Shown in pieces: positions 24,601 through 35,613 of a stretch of 64,000 nt of DNA. The stretch is taken from the NCBI RefSeq assembly GCF_019649055.1, contig NW_026570245.1, positions 496,001 to 560,000 on the forward strand. Reading direction: 5' to 3'. Within the stretch, counting starts at the first letter, position 1. Every line of letters begins with the position of its first letter. This DNA comes from Paramacrobiotus metropolitanus (taxonomy: Eukaryota; Tardigrada; Eutardigrada; Parachela; Macrobiotidae). The position numbers were made by a program, and so were the translations under genes. The notes under the pieces are model-generated. The model made no database searches and was not told where the DNA came from. It worked only from the letters and a program-made list of their open reading frames with translations.

Positions 24601-27600
24601 GAAGTTGATCGTCTTCGAGGGTAGGTGGGATCGCATCCCGATGTTGCGCCAGCAGTTCACCCAAATTACTCAAGATATGCATTTTTTGTCCAATATCCAC
24701 TTTCACGAACTGCTCATTATCTGTCCACAAACGTTTCGCTTCGCGATACATTTCTGCAGCTTCGGGGTACTTCTCCATCAACCAATAAATCCCAGCAGCA
24801 CCTGAAATCCACAATTACGAACCCTTGGAAAATAACTGCTATTTAAATGCCACATAAAGAAATGGTGTGCGCATTTTCCGCGGGAAATATACATAGATAA
24901 CCTACCATCGCAAGCCAAAATACAAGTACGTAACGTCGTCGTAAACTCCAATTTCGCTTTCTCAAGCAGCGTTTTAACCATCCGTTTCAATGAATCGTTC
25001 CTAAACGAAAAACACCCGTGAAGCGAAAGTAATCTGATTAAAATCCGCACAACAACCGAAGATGAATTACTGTCAACTTACTCATCCTCTGGATTTTTTT
25101 CTTCGTCCTTTTTCTTTTTAGTTTCTCGGAAGAAGTACTTCACTCTGGTTGGTGATGTGCACAATTTCTCCAAGTGTCCCATCCACGTGCGCAGCGTCTT
25201 CACCAGATCCCAGTCCAATTCACTGACTTTCTTGTCATAGATATCTTTATTCCGGTAACGTCCTTGACGCAGCTTCGTCGTCACCATTTTAATGCAGTCC
25301 CGGTAGACTTGCTGGTACAACTGCATTTCAATACCGGAGAAGGTCAGCTTATGCAACTGCACAGTGCACGGCGGCAGATCCATTTCATTCTCCACGCTGC
25401 TTTTCTCCAACCGCCACATACACTCGCCCAGGAGATCCTGTAGGGGTTCCCGGATATCGGCTTTAAACGGCCCGGCGACATACTCACTGAAGCATTTCCA
25501 GATGGACCAGGGAGCGAATTCAATAAAACTGAAAAGAGCTTGCAGATCCGCCACACCGCGCTGGATCGGCGTCCCGGTAACAGCCCAGTAAAATTGCGCG
25601 TGAATTTTCATGGCCATTTCCGCGTAGTTCGACGTCTGGCTTTCCACCATCTGCGCTTCATCCAGGACGAATCGCCAAAAGCGGATGGCTAATAATGGAC
25701 TGCGGACTATACGGCGCCGAATTCCTTTGCGTAACCTGTAAACAAAACGAATGTACTTGTACCATAACAATTTCTCTTAAAATATTATAAATCAGTATCA
25801 GTTTTTTCTCAACACTTACGATTCCTTCCGTACTTCGGCGTGGAAATACAGGATTTCACTTGAGAGTATCTCATAACTGGCTAGCACAATGTCGTACGAA
25901 GCCATTTCCCACGGAGAAAGTTCAGGAGTGACCGCAACTCCCTGGTACTGGAACACTGTAAGGCCTCGTGCAGACTTTTCAATTTCGTTCTGCCACTGCG
26001 GTATAATCGCTGCCGGCGCCACAACGAGTGTGGTTTTACACAAAATACGCTACAACAAAAAACGGCAATTTCCATTCATGACACATCAACTCATTGGAAA
26101 GCATTTCCAGGCAAACTCCCGGTAAAAAAACCAAGATTTTGAAGCACACCACTGCAAAATACGGATTCCATAACCACATTAAATGTTAAACGCTTACATG
26201 ATTTCGTTGGCATTTCCCGCACAAATATTTAACATTCTTTGGGCGATATGGATCTTCAAAGCAGGTCTTATGACGAGTAACACCGCAAAGATTGCAGGAA
26301 ATTCTAGGGATCTTCTGTGCCGTCATTGACTCTAACGGCACGCCTCTGTCGATACATTTGCAGTCCCATTCACCAGGCAGTGCTGGTTCGTCAACCTCTG
26401 CGCCTGAAATTAAACCATCACATTGCGAGGATATCCAAAAAAATCGCTTCTCACGATCGTACTCTGTGGATTCTTTGGTTTGGAAAGCGGTGAGGGATTC
26501 GCCAATATCAAGGAAATCGTTTCCAGCGTTTTTCCCAAACCCATTTCATCGGCCAAAATTCCACCCAGTGATGCCGGAACTGCCGGGTGGGTTTCGCTTA
26601 ACCTACAAAGAGAATTCAGAATCAACAATGATTTAATAAACACAAACATGAGTACTACTGAAGAAGTTGCCATACGTACGTCATAACTAAACCAACTCAA
26701 CGGTGCATTTCAGTATCACCAATAAATCATTAACATTATCTTAACCATTACAATCCTAACAATACGAACCTTCCCGTGGACGCATGCATATACAATTGAT
26801 AACCATCCGACGTCTCGATCGGAAAATAAAGTGGATGAGGGAAACCTGACGACCAGTGAACCACTAAATTTCAGCAACATACACAGGATCACATTATACT
26901 TTTACACTTACATAGATTCTTCATAATTGTCTGTTCTTTTGTGATCATCCAAGAAACAGCCCGCTGCTGATAAGTGTGCATTTGCAACTTTAGCCGGGAA
27001 TGCTGTGGTTTGGGAGTGCTGAGAATCGTCTGATCAGCATGAACGGCTTGAACGTGATGGAACAGACTAACCAAATCATGCGGGCTAATGTGATCGCCCA
27101 GCAGCTTTGCCTGGACATTCTCGCGCGATGGAACGTAGCCTTTTTCCACAAACAACATCTCTAATAATGGATTGTCTACGATTGAAATACAAAACAAAAT
27201 AATCGAAGCACACGGCCAAAGCTTCAATTAATAAAAAAAGCAAAAATTAATAAGAAAAAGAAAACCAAACGCGCGCAAAGTGTCTACAAACGAGTATGGA
27301 AAAACTGCAAATTTAGAGCGTAGTCAAAATACCTTTGACAACAATTTCTTTGCCCATTTCCATGAGTAATCGCACGCGTTTGGTCTGTATAATGTCGTGG
27401 TGACTTTCCGCTGCTTCGGAATACTCCTCGTCGTGTTTGAAAAAGTCTTCGGCGAGATATACATCGATGTTCATTTGGTGGCTGCTTTCATCGAATTGTC
27501 CCACAAAATACAACTCCTTCGATTTGGTCAAACCATAAAGCATACGCGGACGGTTCTTCCATGGATGCCTTCCCCCACCTGTCAAAAAGCAACTACAAGT

Positions 27601-28618
27601 TAATTAATTTTATAAACGATTTAAACAATTTCTCAAACAATATCTTTATTTTTCAAGAAATTACATTTAACACATAATCTGGTGATCCCTTTAACAAATT
27701 AATAATAAATTATATTAATCTGACGCATTCTGTAAGAATTCAAAAATACTGTAAATATTTCACAGAAAACTCACCGTGACAAAGTAACGTACTTCCATAC
27801 ATAAAAAACTCGATACATATCATACAGTGAAACAATGACCTACTGTATCGTCATATTTCTAATTTTTTTGAACATATTTTTGTGAATGACGCTCGGCTTG
27901 TGAATACATTAATAATATCTGGTTTTCACTTGCCTAAGAAAAAGTCGCCTTTCAGAGTTCTAAGAGGAAGCGGCGGCAAGTCAATATCACATCCCAGACG
28001 CTCCGCCATATATGCAGGAACATAGTGTCGCAGTGCTTCGATCACATCCACCGCGTTGCCACTGTAATTAAACTGCAGACGGCCCTTAATACATCGCACC
28101 ACATTATTGTCCGGGAGCAGCAACATGCTGGGAGCCTCCGACGCCGTGCAGAGCAGACGAAGATACGGCATATCATTCATAGCTTCAATATCTTTAGCGG
28201 ACGACGCATCCGGGGAGATTAGGAAGGAGAAACGACAGATTTTAGTCCGCCACAGATTTTCCGGAATGGCCGTGTTCACGTCGCGGACAATGTAGCCTAA
28301 ATCGTAGTACACGGTATCAATTTCTAAGAACTCGGAGGTGAGAGGCGGCAGGGGCACGACCGGCGGAGTTTCGGGGACAGGCGCCTGGGTAACATTTTCA
28401 TGGGAAGAAGCCTCTGGTTGGTGCTTATGCTCGGAGCGCGAACTTTTGGCTTTCTTTTTAGGAGAACCCTTGCGAATACCACTTCCACTTGGTTTCTGTT
28501 TCGTCGGGCCCGGAATGATTGGCACAATTTGCGGTTCAGAATCTGTCGAGAGCCCGCGTTTTCGGGATTTCTTGGGAGCAGCGGGTTGCGGCGCTAGACC
28601 ATCCATTTCCGAATTCAT
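21631..28618 (-). CDS. SHPRH: SHPRH, SNF2-PHD-RING E3 ubiquitin ligase, 21 exons
   Basis: SHPRH is a nuclear Rad5-like ATPase and ubiquitin ligase that polyubiquitinates PCNA in damage tolerance. Exons: 28618-27934, 27578-27333, 27175-26912, 26863-26770, 26602-26455, 26395-26198, 26049-25820, 25735-25082, 25000-24906, 24801-24593, 24536-24387, 24260-24157, 24095-23910, 23763-23498, 23436-23366, 23304-23020, 22954-22842, 22740-22584, 22519-22340, 22265-22090, 21904-21631. Total is 1594 codons, in frame. Domains: Walker A ADEMGLGKT (447-455), Cys-rich PHD finger (about 490-545), DEAQ box (647-650), C3HC4 RING (from C1308, ending CPLC in exon 18), and helicase C-lobe with ATHLFFLEPIMN and GRIHRMGQT. 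Intron 1 starts GC. The exon 5/6 junction could instead be 26463/26403; both have 59-bp introns and stay in frame. The linker-histone domain of the human protein seems absent. Confidence 0.93.
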
Positions 28619-29308
28619 GGTTGAGAAAACAGGTCAATAAAGAAAAAAGTTCTTCAACCGAGTTACAGTAACCATAAGCTCCACCGGATTAGATTTTAAA
28701 AGAAATAAAAATTATAAAACCGCATTTATGCGGTCAGATGAAATAATTTCGAGCGGACGCGGTCCGAAGGGAATACAAAACGAAAGAAGGAAGTTCATAC
28801 AAGAGAAATCTTGTCGAAACACGAAATAAAAATTTTCTCTCTTCCCCGCCACTGGCACGATGTCTGTCTGGTACGGAATGTGAAAAGCTATGATTCATTC
28901 TAGAAGCGGCATCGCGAGCACTGCCACCAAAAAAGGTGTTCATAGATATAATGCATTTAGTATGCAACTTTGAATGGATGGGCCCTGTTAAAACACTTCG
29001 CCCCGTTACTAGCATATTTCCAGGTATTCGCTACCCGTTAGATGTTACCCTCCTACGCTGATTGTGATGGCTTGCTTTGCAAACTTTGCAAAAGACTTCG
29101 TCACATTTCGTTAGTTTCTGTTTACTTAGTTTTTTCTTGTTTTCTATTAAATTTTTATAGGTAATAAGTGATTGATTGTGTAGTTTTGGATAAGTGATTG
29201 TTGAGAAGTTGGCAGCGTACTGGACTGATAAAACCCCCATTTGAGAAAACTCCGCGTTTGATTTCGATGCTATATTCTCCCTAAGCAGCGCCCCGCGTAC
29301 CGTCAGAA
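28619..29308. promoter_or_regulatory. Bidirectional promoter region between SHPRH and UTP3
   Basis: 690 bp separate the two divergent start codons. No open frame with support lies inside. Co-regulation of the two genes is inference from the head-to-head layout. Confidence 0.45.
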
Positions 29309-32300
29309 ATGGGAAAATTTGCGCGAAAGAAGTGAGTCGTGATGATCTTTTTCGGACTCTTCATACCTTTATTCGTTTTTAATTAATTTATTCATTATCT
29401 GTGCGTTATAGCCAAAAGGAGCTTCGACTAGAAGCGAAGAAGAAAGCTCGTGGCCCGAAGAAAGTCACAGCTGGCGAGAATGTCATGGAAAAGGATGACG
29501 GCTTTGTGGACCCCGATGCGGAAGACTTCATTTACGACGATGTCGATCGGCACCATCAGCAAAAGCACAAGGTTTTCGTGATTATTTTCGGCTACTATGC
29601 TGTTCTGCGGTTTATAGACATAGTCGTTTTTAAATTCTTTTATTTGTGATAGGATAACATGGCCAGCGGTTTCCAGTTTGAAGAAGAAGACGAATCCGAT
29701 AATGAGGTATGATTGTTTCTGTTTCGTTGTGCACGTTTTCACTTCATAGCGTTTACCGGTCTTCAGCTTATGCGAAGTTCATAAAAGGGATTTTTCACGT
29801 TATGAAATTATAATGCGGGCTCTCAGTTTGGTAAATTCGACAAAACTACGGTTATGAGATCATATTTTGACTTTGCAATCGCATTTCCGGTGAACATTAG
29901 TTTCACATAATTTCTCACTAATTTCACTGCGCAGTGCGTGAAATGAGTTATAAGCACAACTTATTTAAATAATAAGCACTGCATATTCCGGTACGTGCAG
30001 CGGGTACACCGATGGTAAAACTCACTACGAAATTGTGGATTGTTTTCCGTGAGCAGTTCTGGAGATGTTGCATTGCAGCTGTTTCAAATTATTTACATTT
30101 TTTACCTGCTGAGTTTGTTTGTAGGAAGAAGTCCTTCCCGTCGGCGGCGAATCTTCCGAAGATGAAGAAGACGATAGTGAGGAGGATGCCCAGAATGATG
30201 AAGAAGAAGGTAGAATTCCCAGATTTCAAATAGGAAACTTCCAAGCACATTTTTATCCAGGAGAACATTCACGCGAACGTTTGTTACTAAATTCTACATA
30301 TCGTTTTTTTTCGAAGTAATTAATGAATGACGGCCTCCTAATTAGATTTTACCCAAAGATATTGTAATTTGTGGGATTCACATTTTTTATCTGCTGTTGC
30401 TGAGTTTTGGTATTTCAAGACTGCGTCGGTGTTAATTACGTATCACTGTGTTGGTGTGTTCTGTTTGTTGTGGCTTTTTGTTGCGGAATAGTTGTGTGTT
30501 GTATGTATGTACACTGCTTACCTTTAGCGTAGCAATTGTTCAGTTACAATACTGTACTCTAATGGTCAAAATAAGTGTTTACGCGTTCCTCGTGCATTCA
30601 TCTGGACGCTTATCTTAGTGAGTTAAGTCCTTCTTTCCAAGTTTTGTTACGCTTACATTTCTTGAATCCAGGTCTTCCAAATCGATCCGCTTGGGGCACC
30701 AAGCGCTCCGCGTATTATCAGACGGATTTCGTCGATAAGGACCACGGAAAGTTTCTGGGTAGCGATGCCGAAGAAGCAGAGGAAGAGGAACGCGAAGCGC
30801 GTGAACTGCGCGCCAAGATGACGGCTGAGCTGACCGAAGACGACTTTGGTCTTACCGGATTAGCGGTAAATCTCTTCTTCCGTTCTTTGTTGTGGTATCC
30901 ATGCATCAGTTTGTGTGGATGTCGTAGCCACTGGAAACACCTTCAACAAATGAAGCGCTGGATGCGCCGGTTGTGACTGAAACCACAGCGCTGGATATTT
31001 CCAAGCTGACAGAATTGGAGAAGATGGAGCGATTGAAGCAAGAATCTCCAGAATTGCTGGACCTAATCGCTGATGGAAAACGAAAGGTTGGGAACGGAAA
31101 ACAATGTTACCGGAGTATCGTATTTTCCTGTCACGTTTTACGATGATATTACCGTAGCGTACAACTGTTCTGTGTTTATACGGAATGAAAATAGGTGGCC
31201 ACGTATTCCCGATTGTATATGGTATTGATTTGAAGGCTGCGGTACTTTGCAGATGTCGGAGCTCACGGAAATTTGGAATCCTTTGTTTTCTGCAGTCACC
31301 AAAACTGATCAGAACGCTTTAACTGATCGCGCGGAGCGATACGTTAAAACGAAATATCAGTTGGTTTTAGGGTGAGTACCGCTGCGATATTTTTTTCTGT
31401 ATAACGATGCGATTGGTATCTTAGCAGCTTACAGTTACAAGTAAAGCGACAGATATAAGTACTTCAATTTATAGCTTAATTACGCATTTGCACATCGCAG
31501 CAGACAAATATTGTAATGTACGATTTGATTAAAATAAACTATTTGTCATGCTTCGTTGAAACCTTGATTATTGGTTTTCCTTGAATAATTAAAAAATTAT
31601 TCCTTATTCTTTTTTTGGTGTAGGTATTGTCAGAATATTGCATTTTATTTGTCCCTGAAAGCCAAGAGGGTTTCAATGGATAATCATCCGGTTACGCGGC
31701 GGTTAGTGGATTTCCGTAAAGTAAGTGTTTTCCTACAACGGTTGATTCGTAATTAGCGTCTTCATTTTGTGTATTTTACAGTTGTTTATTAAACTGGAGC
31801 CGCTGGATAAGTTATATTCCGCCGAAATGAAGCGAGCCGTTGCCGCCTTGAAAAACGGACAGAAACTACAATCCCTCAGGCGGAAAGCAATGAAAACACT
31901 TTTGACAGAGAAAAGGGTCAAGTTTATGGATGATATTGCTGCAAAGCCTGCAATAACGGTATGCGTGATGCTAACTTAGATCTTCTTTGCAACCTTGTTC
32001 TTTGCAGAATTATGTTGAATTTTTGTCTGACTTTGTGGAGATGCAAAGGTTATCAATTTTTCTGGGTTTACAGAAAGAAAAGCCTTTATCACAACGAGTA
32101 AAGGAAACGCCCGCGTCCGCTGAGGATGATGATGAAATGGAAGTGGATGAAGAAAACCCGAATGCGGGCGATGTCAAGCGTGCCGTGACCTATCAAATTG
32201 CCAAGAATAAAGGAATTACACCGTACAGGAAGAAGGAGTACCGCAACCCGCGTGTCAAACACCGCATGAAATACCGCAAAGCTCTGATCAGTCGGAAAGG

Positions 32301-32461
32301 ACAGGTTTGTACAGTAACTGAAAATTTGGTGTTTGTTTAAGAACGACTGTTGGACATGGTCTTTGTTGTAGGTGAAAGAGCACCGCCCGGAGCTTAGAAA
32401 GTATGGTGGAGAAATTTCCGGAATACGTGCTGGTGTCATTAAGAGTCGAAAACTAAAATAG
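29309..32461 (+). CDS. UTP3: UTP3/SAS10, small-subunit processome protein, 11 exons
   Basis: UTP3 (SAS10) is a nucleolar U3 snoRNP-associated factor needed for early 18S rRNA processing. Exons: 29309-29331, 29412-29571, 29653-29706, 30125-30209, 30672-30865, 30928-31086, 31253-31371, 31624-31720, 31782-31958, 32008-32304, 32372-32461; 484 residues, stop TAG. A basic lysine-rich start (MGKFARKK) is followed by acidic Glu/Asp runs (exons 3-5). The Sas10/Utp3 helical domain has [11 protein letters not shown] and YCQNIAFYL. The diagnostic C-terminal Sas10 domain has [17 protein letters not shown] and, at the end, [10 protein letters not shown]. Exon 1 is only 23 bases. The length agrees with the human protein. 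ATTAAA near 32502 is a possible poly(A) signal. Confidence 0.93.
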
Positions 32462-33389
32462 TGTTTAAATGAGAGACAAGAGTCTGAAACTGAAATATTA
32501 ATTAAATGTTTCGTTGAATGAGTGTTGCGAGATGGGCCAAATCGTGCGGTGTAGTGTGCACTGAATGTGTACGTATCTGCCTACGGGGCTGTGGCCGCTG
32601 TGCGTGAGAGAACATCAGATTAACGATCGTAAATACAGATAGATATATTATATTAAACGTTTTTAAGGTGCAGACTGTATTCCATTATTACGTTTTGATA
32701 ACGGTCCATCTGCGGAATGGGGCAACCAGCGTTTCATCTGGATGTACTCTGTTTTTCAAGTACCTGTAATAAGTATCACGTATAATCACAAAACTGAATA
32801 CTAAAACAAAATAGGCTCTCATAATGACACAGTTAACGTACTCACCTTCTTGGTTCGTGTCAACATGAGCAGCGAAGTATGATTTTTGCTGTTCATGTTC
32901 TGAGTTCTTTGGTTTTGTTTCAACTGAAGCAAGCAGGCATGCCGCAGCGATTTTTTATACGTTGCGATTTGCAGATGACTGCATAAATCGCGCTAGGAAG
33001 CGATGGAGAATATGGTAGTGCGATGGCTAACTCTGGGATCGGTTCAGGTTGTTCGTAGTTTGCGAGCCAATATGAGTTCTGTTGCCAATATAATATATCT
33101 ATACAAGAAACAGCCTCGGCTTCGCCTCCGCGTTTCTTGTGGTCCAAGGCCATTTTATTTGAATTTGAATGAATATTTATTAGATTAACATCAGTGTATT
33201 CGTCGAAACATGATCGGTACATGCAATAGGGCAAAAACGAATTTTCTATGAAAATCAGTTCATGATTCTCTCGACCTTGAAACCATTCCCTTTCGCTGTA
33301 CATACAGATAATTTTATGATATCCCCTACCCGAAAAGAAAGCCGAAATATCAGTCTATAAGGTGTGAAATTCGAAACAGTGATAGTGCA
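32462..33389. other. Spacer downstream of UTP3
   Basis: Contains the UTP3 3'UTR and unassigned DNA. A 127-codon minus-strand frame at 32920-33303 has no domain features. A short inverted repeat (CAAGAAAC near 33107 and GTTTCTTG near 33134) encloses a C/T-rich core, CTCGGCTTCGCCTCCG. Confidence 0.4.
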
Positions 33390-33868
33390 CTAGATCACTA
33401 GTTCGGTAACTCATCACTTCACTGGCTCTTTTCACTGGAAGTTGGTGTGTGCCCAGCGGTGTATGTCCGGTCAGTAGTGGTGGCTCGATTACTTCCTTAG
33501 CTAACCGGTTCCGTTCGCCGGACAGTAGTGGTAGCTCGGTCACTCATGTACACTGTACAATAATGACAGCTCGGTCACCCGCTCACCACCCGGGCTTTCT
33601 GCGCCGGACAGCAGTGGTAGCTCGGTCACCCGCTCACCTAACGGACTTTGTACACTGGACAGTAGTGACAGCCGCCACTGGCAGCTCGGTCACCCGCTCA
33701 CCTCCGGGCTTTCTGCGCCGGACAGCAGTGAAAGCTCGGTCACCTGCTCACCTAACGGACTTTGTACACTGGACAGTAGTGACCGCTCGGTCACCTGCTT
33801 ACCTCCCGGGCTTTCTGCGCCGGACAGCAGTGATAGCTCGGTCACCCGCTCCCCTAACGGGCTTTGTA
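33390..33868. repeat. 51-bp minisatellite, array A
   Basis: Units of about 51 bp contain GACAGYAGTGRYAGCTCGGT and CACCCGCTCACC. Two unit types alternate, one with CTTTCTGCGCCGGACAGCAG and one with CTTTGTACACTGGACAGTAG, so the higher-order period is about 102 bp. Because 51 is a multiple of three, long frames stay open on both strands. The array stops inside a CTTTGTACA unit at a transposon-like end at 33869. Confidence 0.9.
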
Positions 33869-34300
33869 CAGTGAAACCTCTGAAATACGTACAGCTCCGT
33901 ACGGAAAATTTCGTACGTAATTCAGGGGTGTACGGAATTCAAATTAGCTACCCCCAGCCCCCCAAAGGGGTGACTGTAGACTAGGGGCACTGCCCCACTA
34001 TGAAATGCTCTGCACATACTGTGCAATGCATAAAATACATGGATTTCATTAGTTCACATACAAAATTGCATCAATCTATGTGTATGTAAACAGAGAAAAA
34101 CAATTCTCTCGCGTACTTTCAGCAGAAAAGATTAATAAAACCTTACTAAGGATACAAAAATCTAGCAATTTCGAGTGTATCTTTCTTTGTTTCTTTAGAT
34201 GTGCACAACTTTACCATCAAAAGGTTTAAAATCTCCAGTTCCGAAACAACGGTGTACGCATTCACGAGGTGATTGCGTACAGTTAAATGCTTCTGCGGTA
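33869..34300. mobile_element. Transposon-like segment with pogo/Tigger-type end, interrupting the minisatellite
   Basis: The segment begins TA|CAGTGAAACCTCTGAAATACG, the form of a terminal inverted repeat of Tc1/mariner-superfamily pogo/Tigger elements, with a TA target. It continues with internal inverted words (CGTACAGCTCCGTACGG, TTTCGTACGTAATTCAGG). No transposase and no matching right terminus were found, so this is at most a non-autonomous element or a remnant. The right limit near 34300 is set only by where the minisatellite resumes. Confidence 0.45.
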
Positions 34301-34309
34301 CAGAGATTA

Positions 34310-34835
34310 AGGCGCTTATGCGCTCACCTAACGGTCTTTGTACACTGGACAGTAGTGACAGCTCGGTCACCTGATCACTTCCCGGGCTTTCTGCGCCGGA
34401 CAGCAGTGACAGCTCGGTCACCCGCTCAACTTCCGGGACCTGTGCACAGTAGTGGCAGCTCAGCACTCCATCACCGAACGGGCTCTTTGCGCCGGACAGC
34501 AGTGGTAGCCCGGTCACCCGCTGACCTAGCGGACTTTCGGCGCCGGACATTAGTGACAGCGCGGTCACCCGCTCTCCTACCGGGCTCTGTGCACTGGACA
34601 GTAGTGGTAACTCGGTCACTCGTTCCCTAACGGGCTTTTTACACTGAAAAGTAGTGACAGCTCGGTCACTCGCTCACTCGGTCACTCGGCATCGGACAGT
34701 AATGACAGCTCGGTCAACCGCTCACATAGCTATCCGTAGTGGCAGTTCGGCCACTGGCTTAGCGGGCTATTTTAACTAGAATTTAGTGGTATTTCGGTCA
34801 ACTAACGGGCTTGTGCACTGAACAGTGGCGGTAGT
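34310..34835. repeat. 51-bp minisatellite, array B
   Basis: The same unit as array A resumes at CTCACCTAACGGTCTTTG and continues with the same two alternating unit types, becoming more diverged after about 34620. It has internal deletions, for example near 34440. Array A, the transposon-like segment and array B read as one original array that was interrupted. Confidence 0.88.
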
Positions 34836-35613
34836 TCTGTCTGTCGCTGCTTGGCCGGCACTTGTTTAGAATTGTCCTCGACGACAACGTTGGATATGTA
34901 GTCGTTCTTGTTGCAATAACGCCAACGCCCAACGGTCTGCTAATTAAACTGATTCTGATATTTTAATTAGTGGAAAATACTTTCATTTTTTAACTATATT
35001 TTATTTGGTTTACGTGGCAACATTGCCTGGTTAAAAATACCACGATGATAATTATTATTATAATAATTTAGTTACATTTGGTGAAGGTAGTCAAACCTCT
35101 TCCGCTGTGGCGCTCGAAGCGGGAGAGGTTTTAAAAGAAATGAATACCATCTGGCCGGGTTTTCGACTACGGGCTTTCAGAATATAATATTGGTTTTGGT
35201 CAGTCTTTTCTGGTTTGCCGGCTCTGGTGTATCCCATTCGTGGCAATATAGATCTGAATCTTGATACGTACGTACGTATGCAATAGAAACGTAGATATTA
35301 ATTTGTCATAGAGCAGATGACATCCTGATCTTTTTTATTTCATGTAATGTAATTTCTGGACGGGTACAAATGTTTTTTTCTTCAAATACTGACAGCACTG
35401 GTGCTGTTGCATATCTATCAGCATCAGAAGCTATGTGTAGAATATATTGTACCTTGCAAATCGTTCACGCGATGCTGCTAATTACATCACGGTAGGTATA
35501 CACTTCGGTGATCATAATGTAAAGCGTGACAATTGGCTAAAGACAGTTCCAACTTCCATTATAAATTAAAATTTAAAACAATAACAACAAATAAAAAGAT
35601 CAAATCCAGCGTA
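34836..35613. other. Spacer between minisatellite and CEP295-like gene
   Basis: No gene is seen. TTTATT at about 35334 (AATAAA on the minus strand) could serve as the poly(A) signal for the minus-strand gene ending at 35614. Confidence 0.4.

Noticed and set aside
32920-33303. 127-codon minus-strand frame downstream of UTP3
   Set aside because: No domain, signal peptide, membrane segment or repeat pattern; it lies in spacer DNA and has no splice context.
33449-34619. Long open frames on both strands through the minisatellite (141-157 codons)
   Set aside because: They exist because the 51-bp unit is a multiple of three. They have no splice partners and are interrupted by the inserted segment. 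A repeat protein is not excluded but is unsupported.
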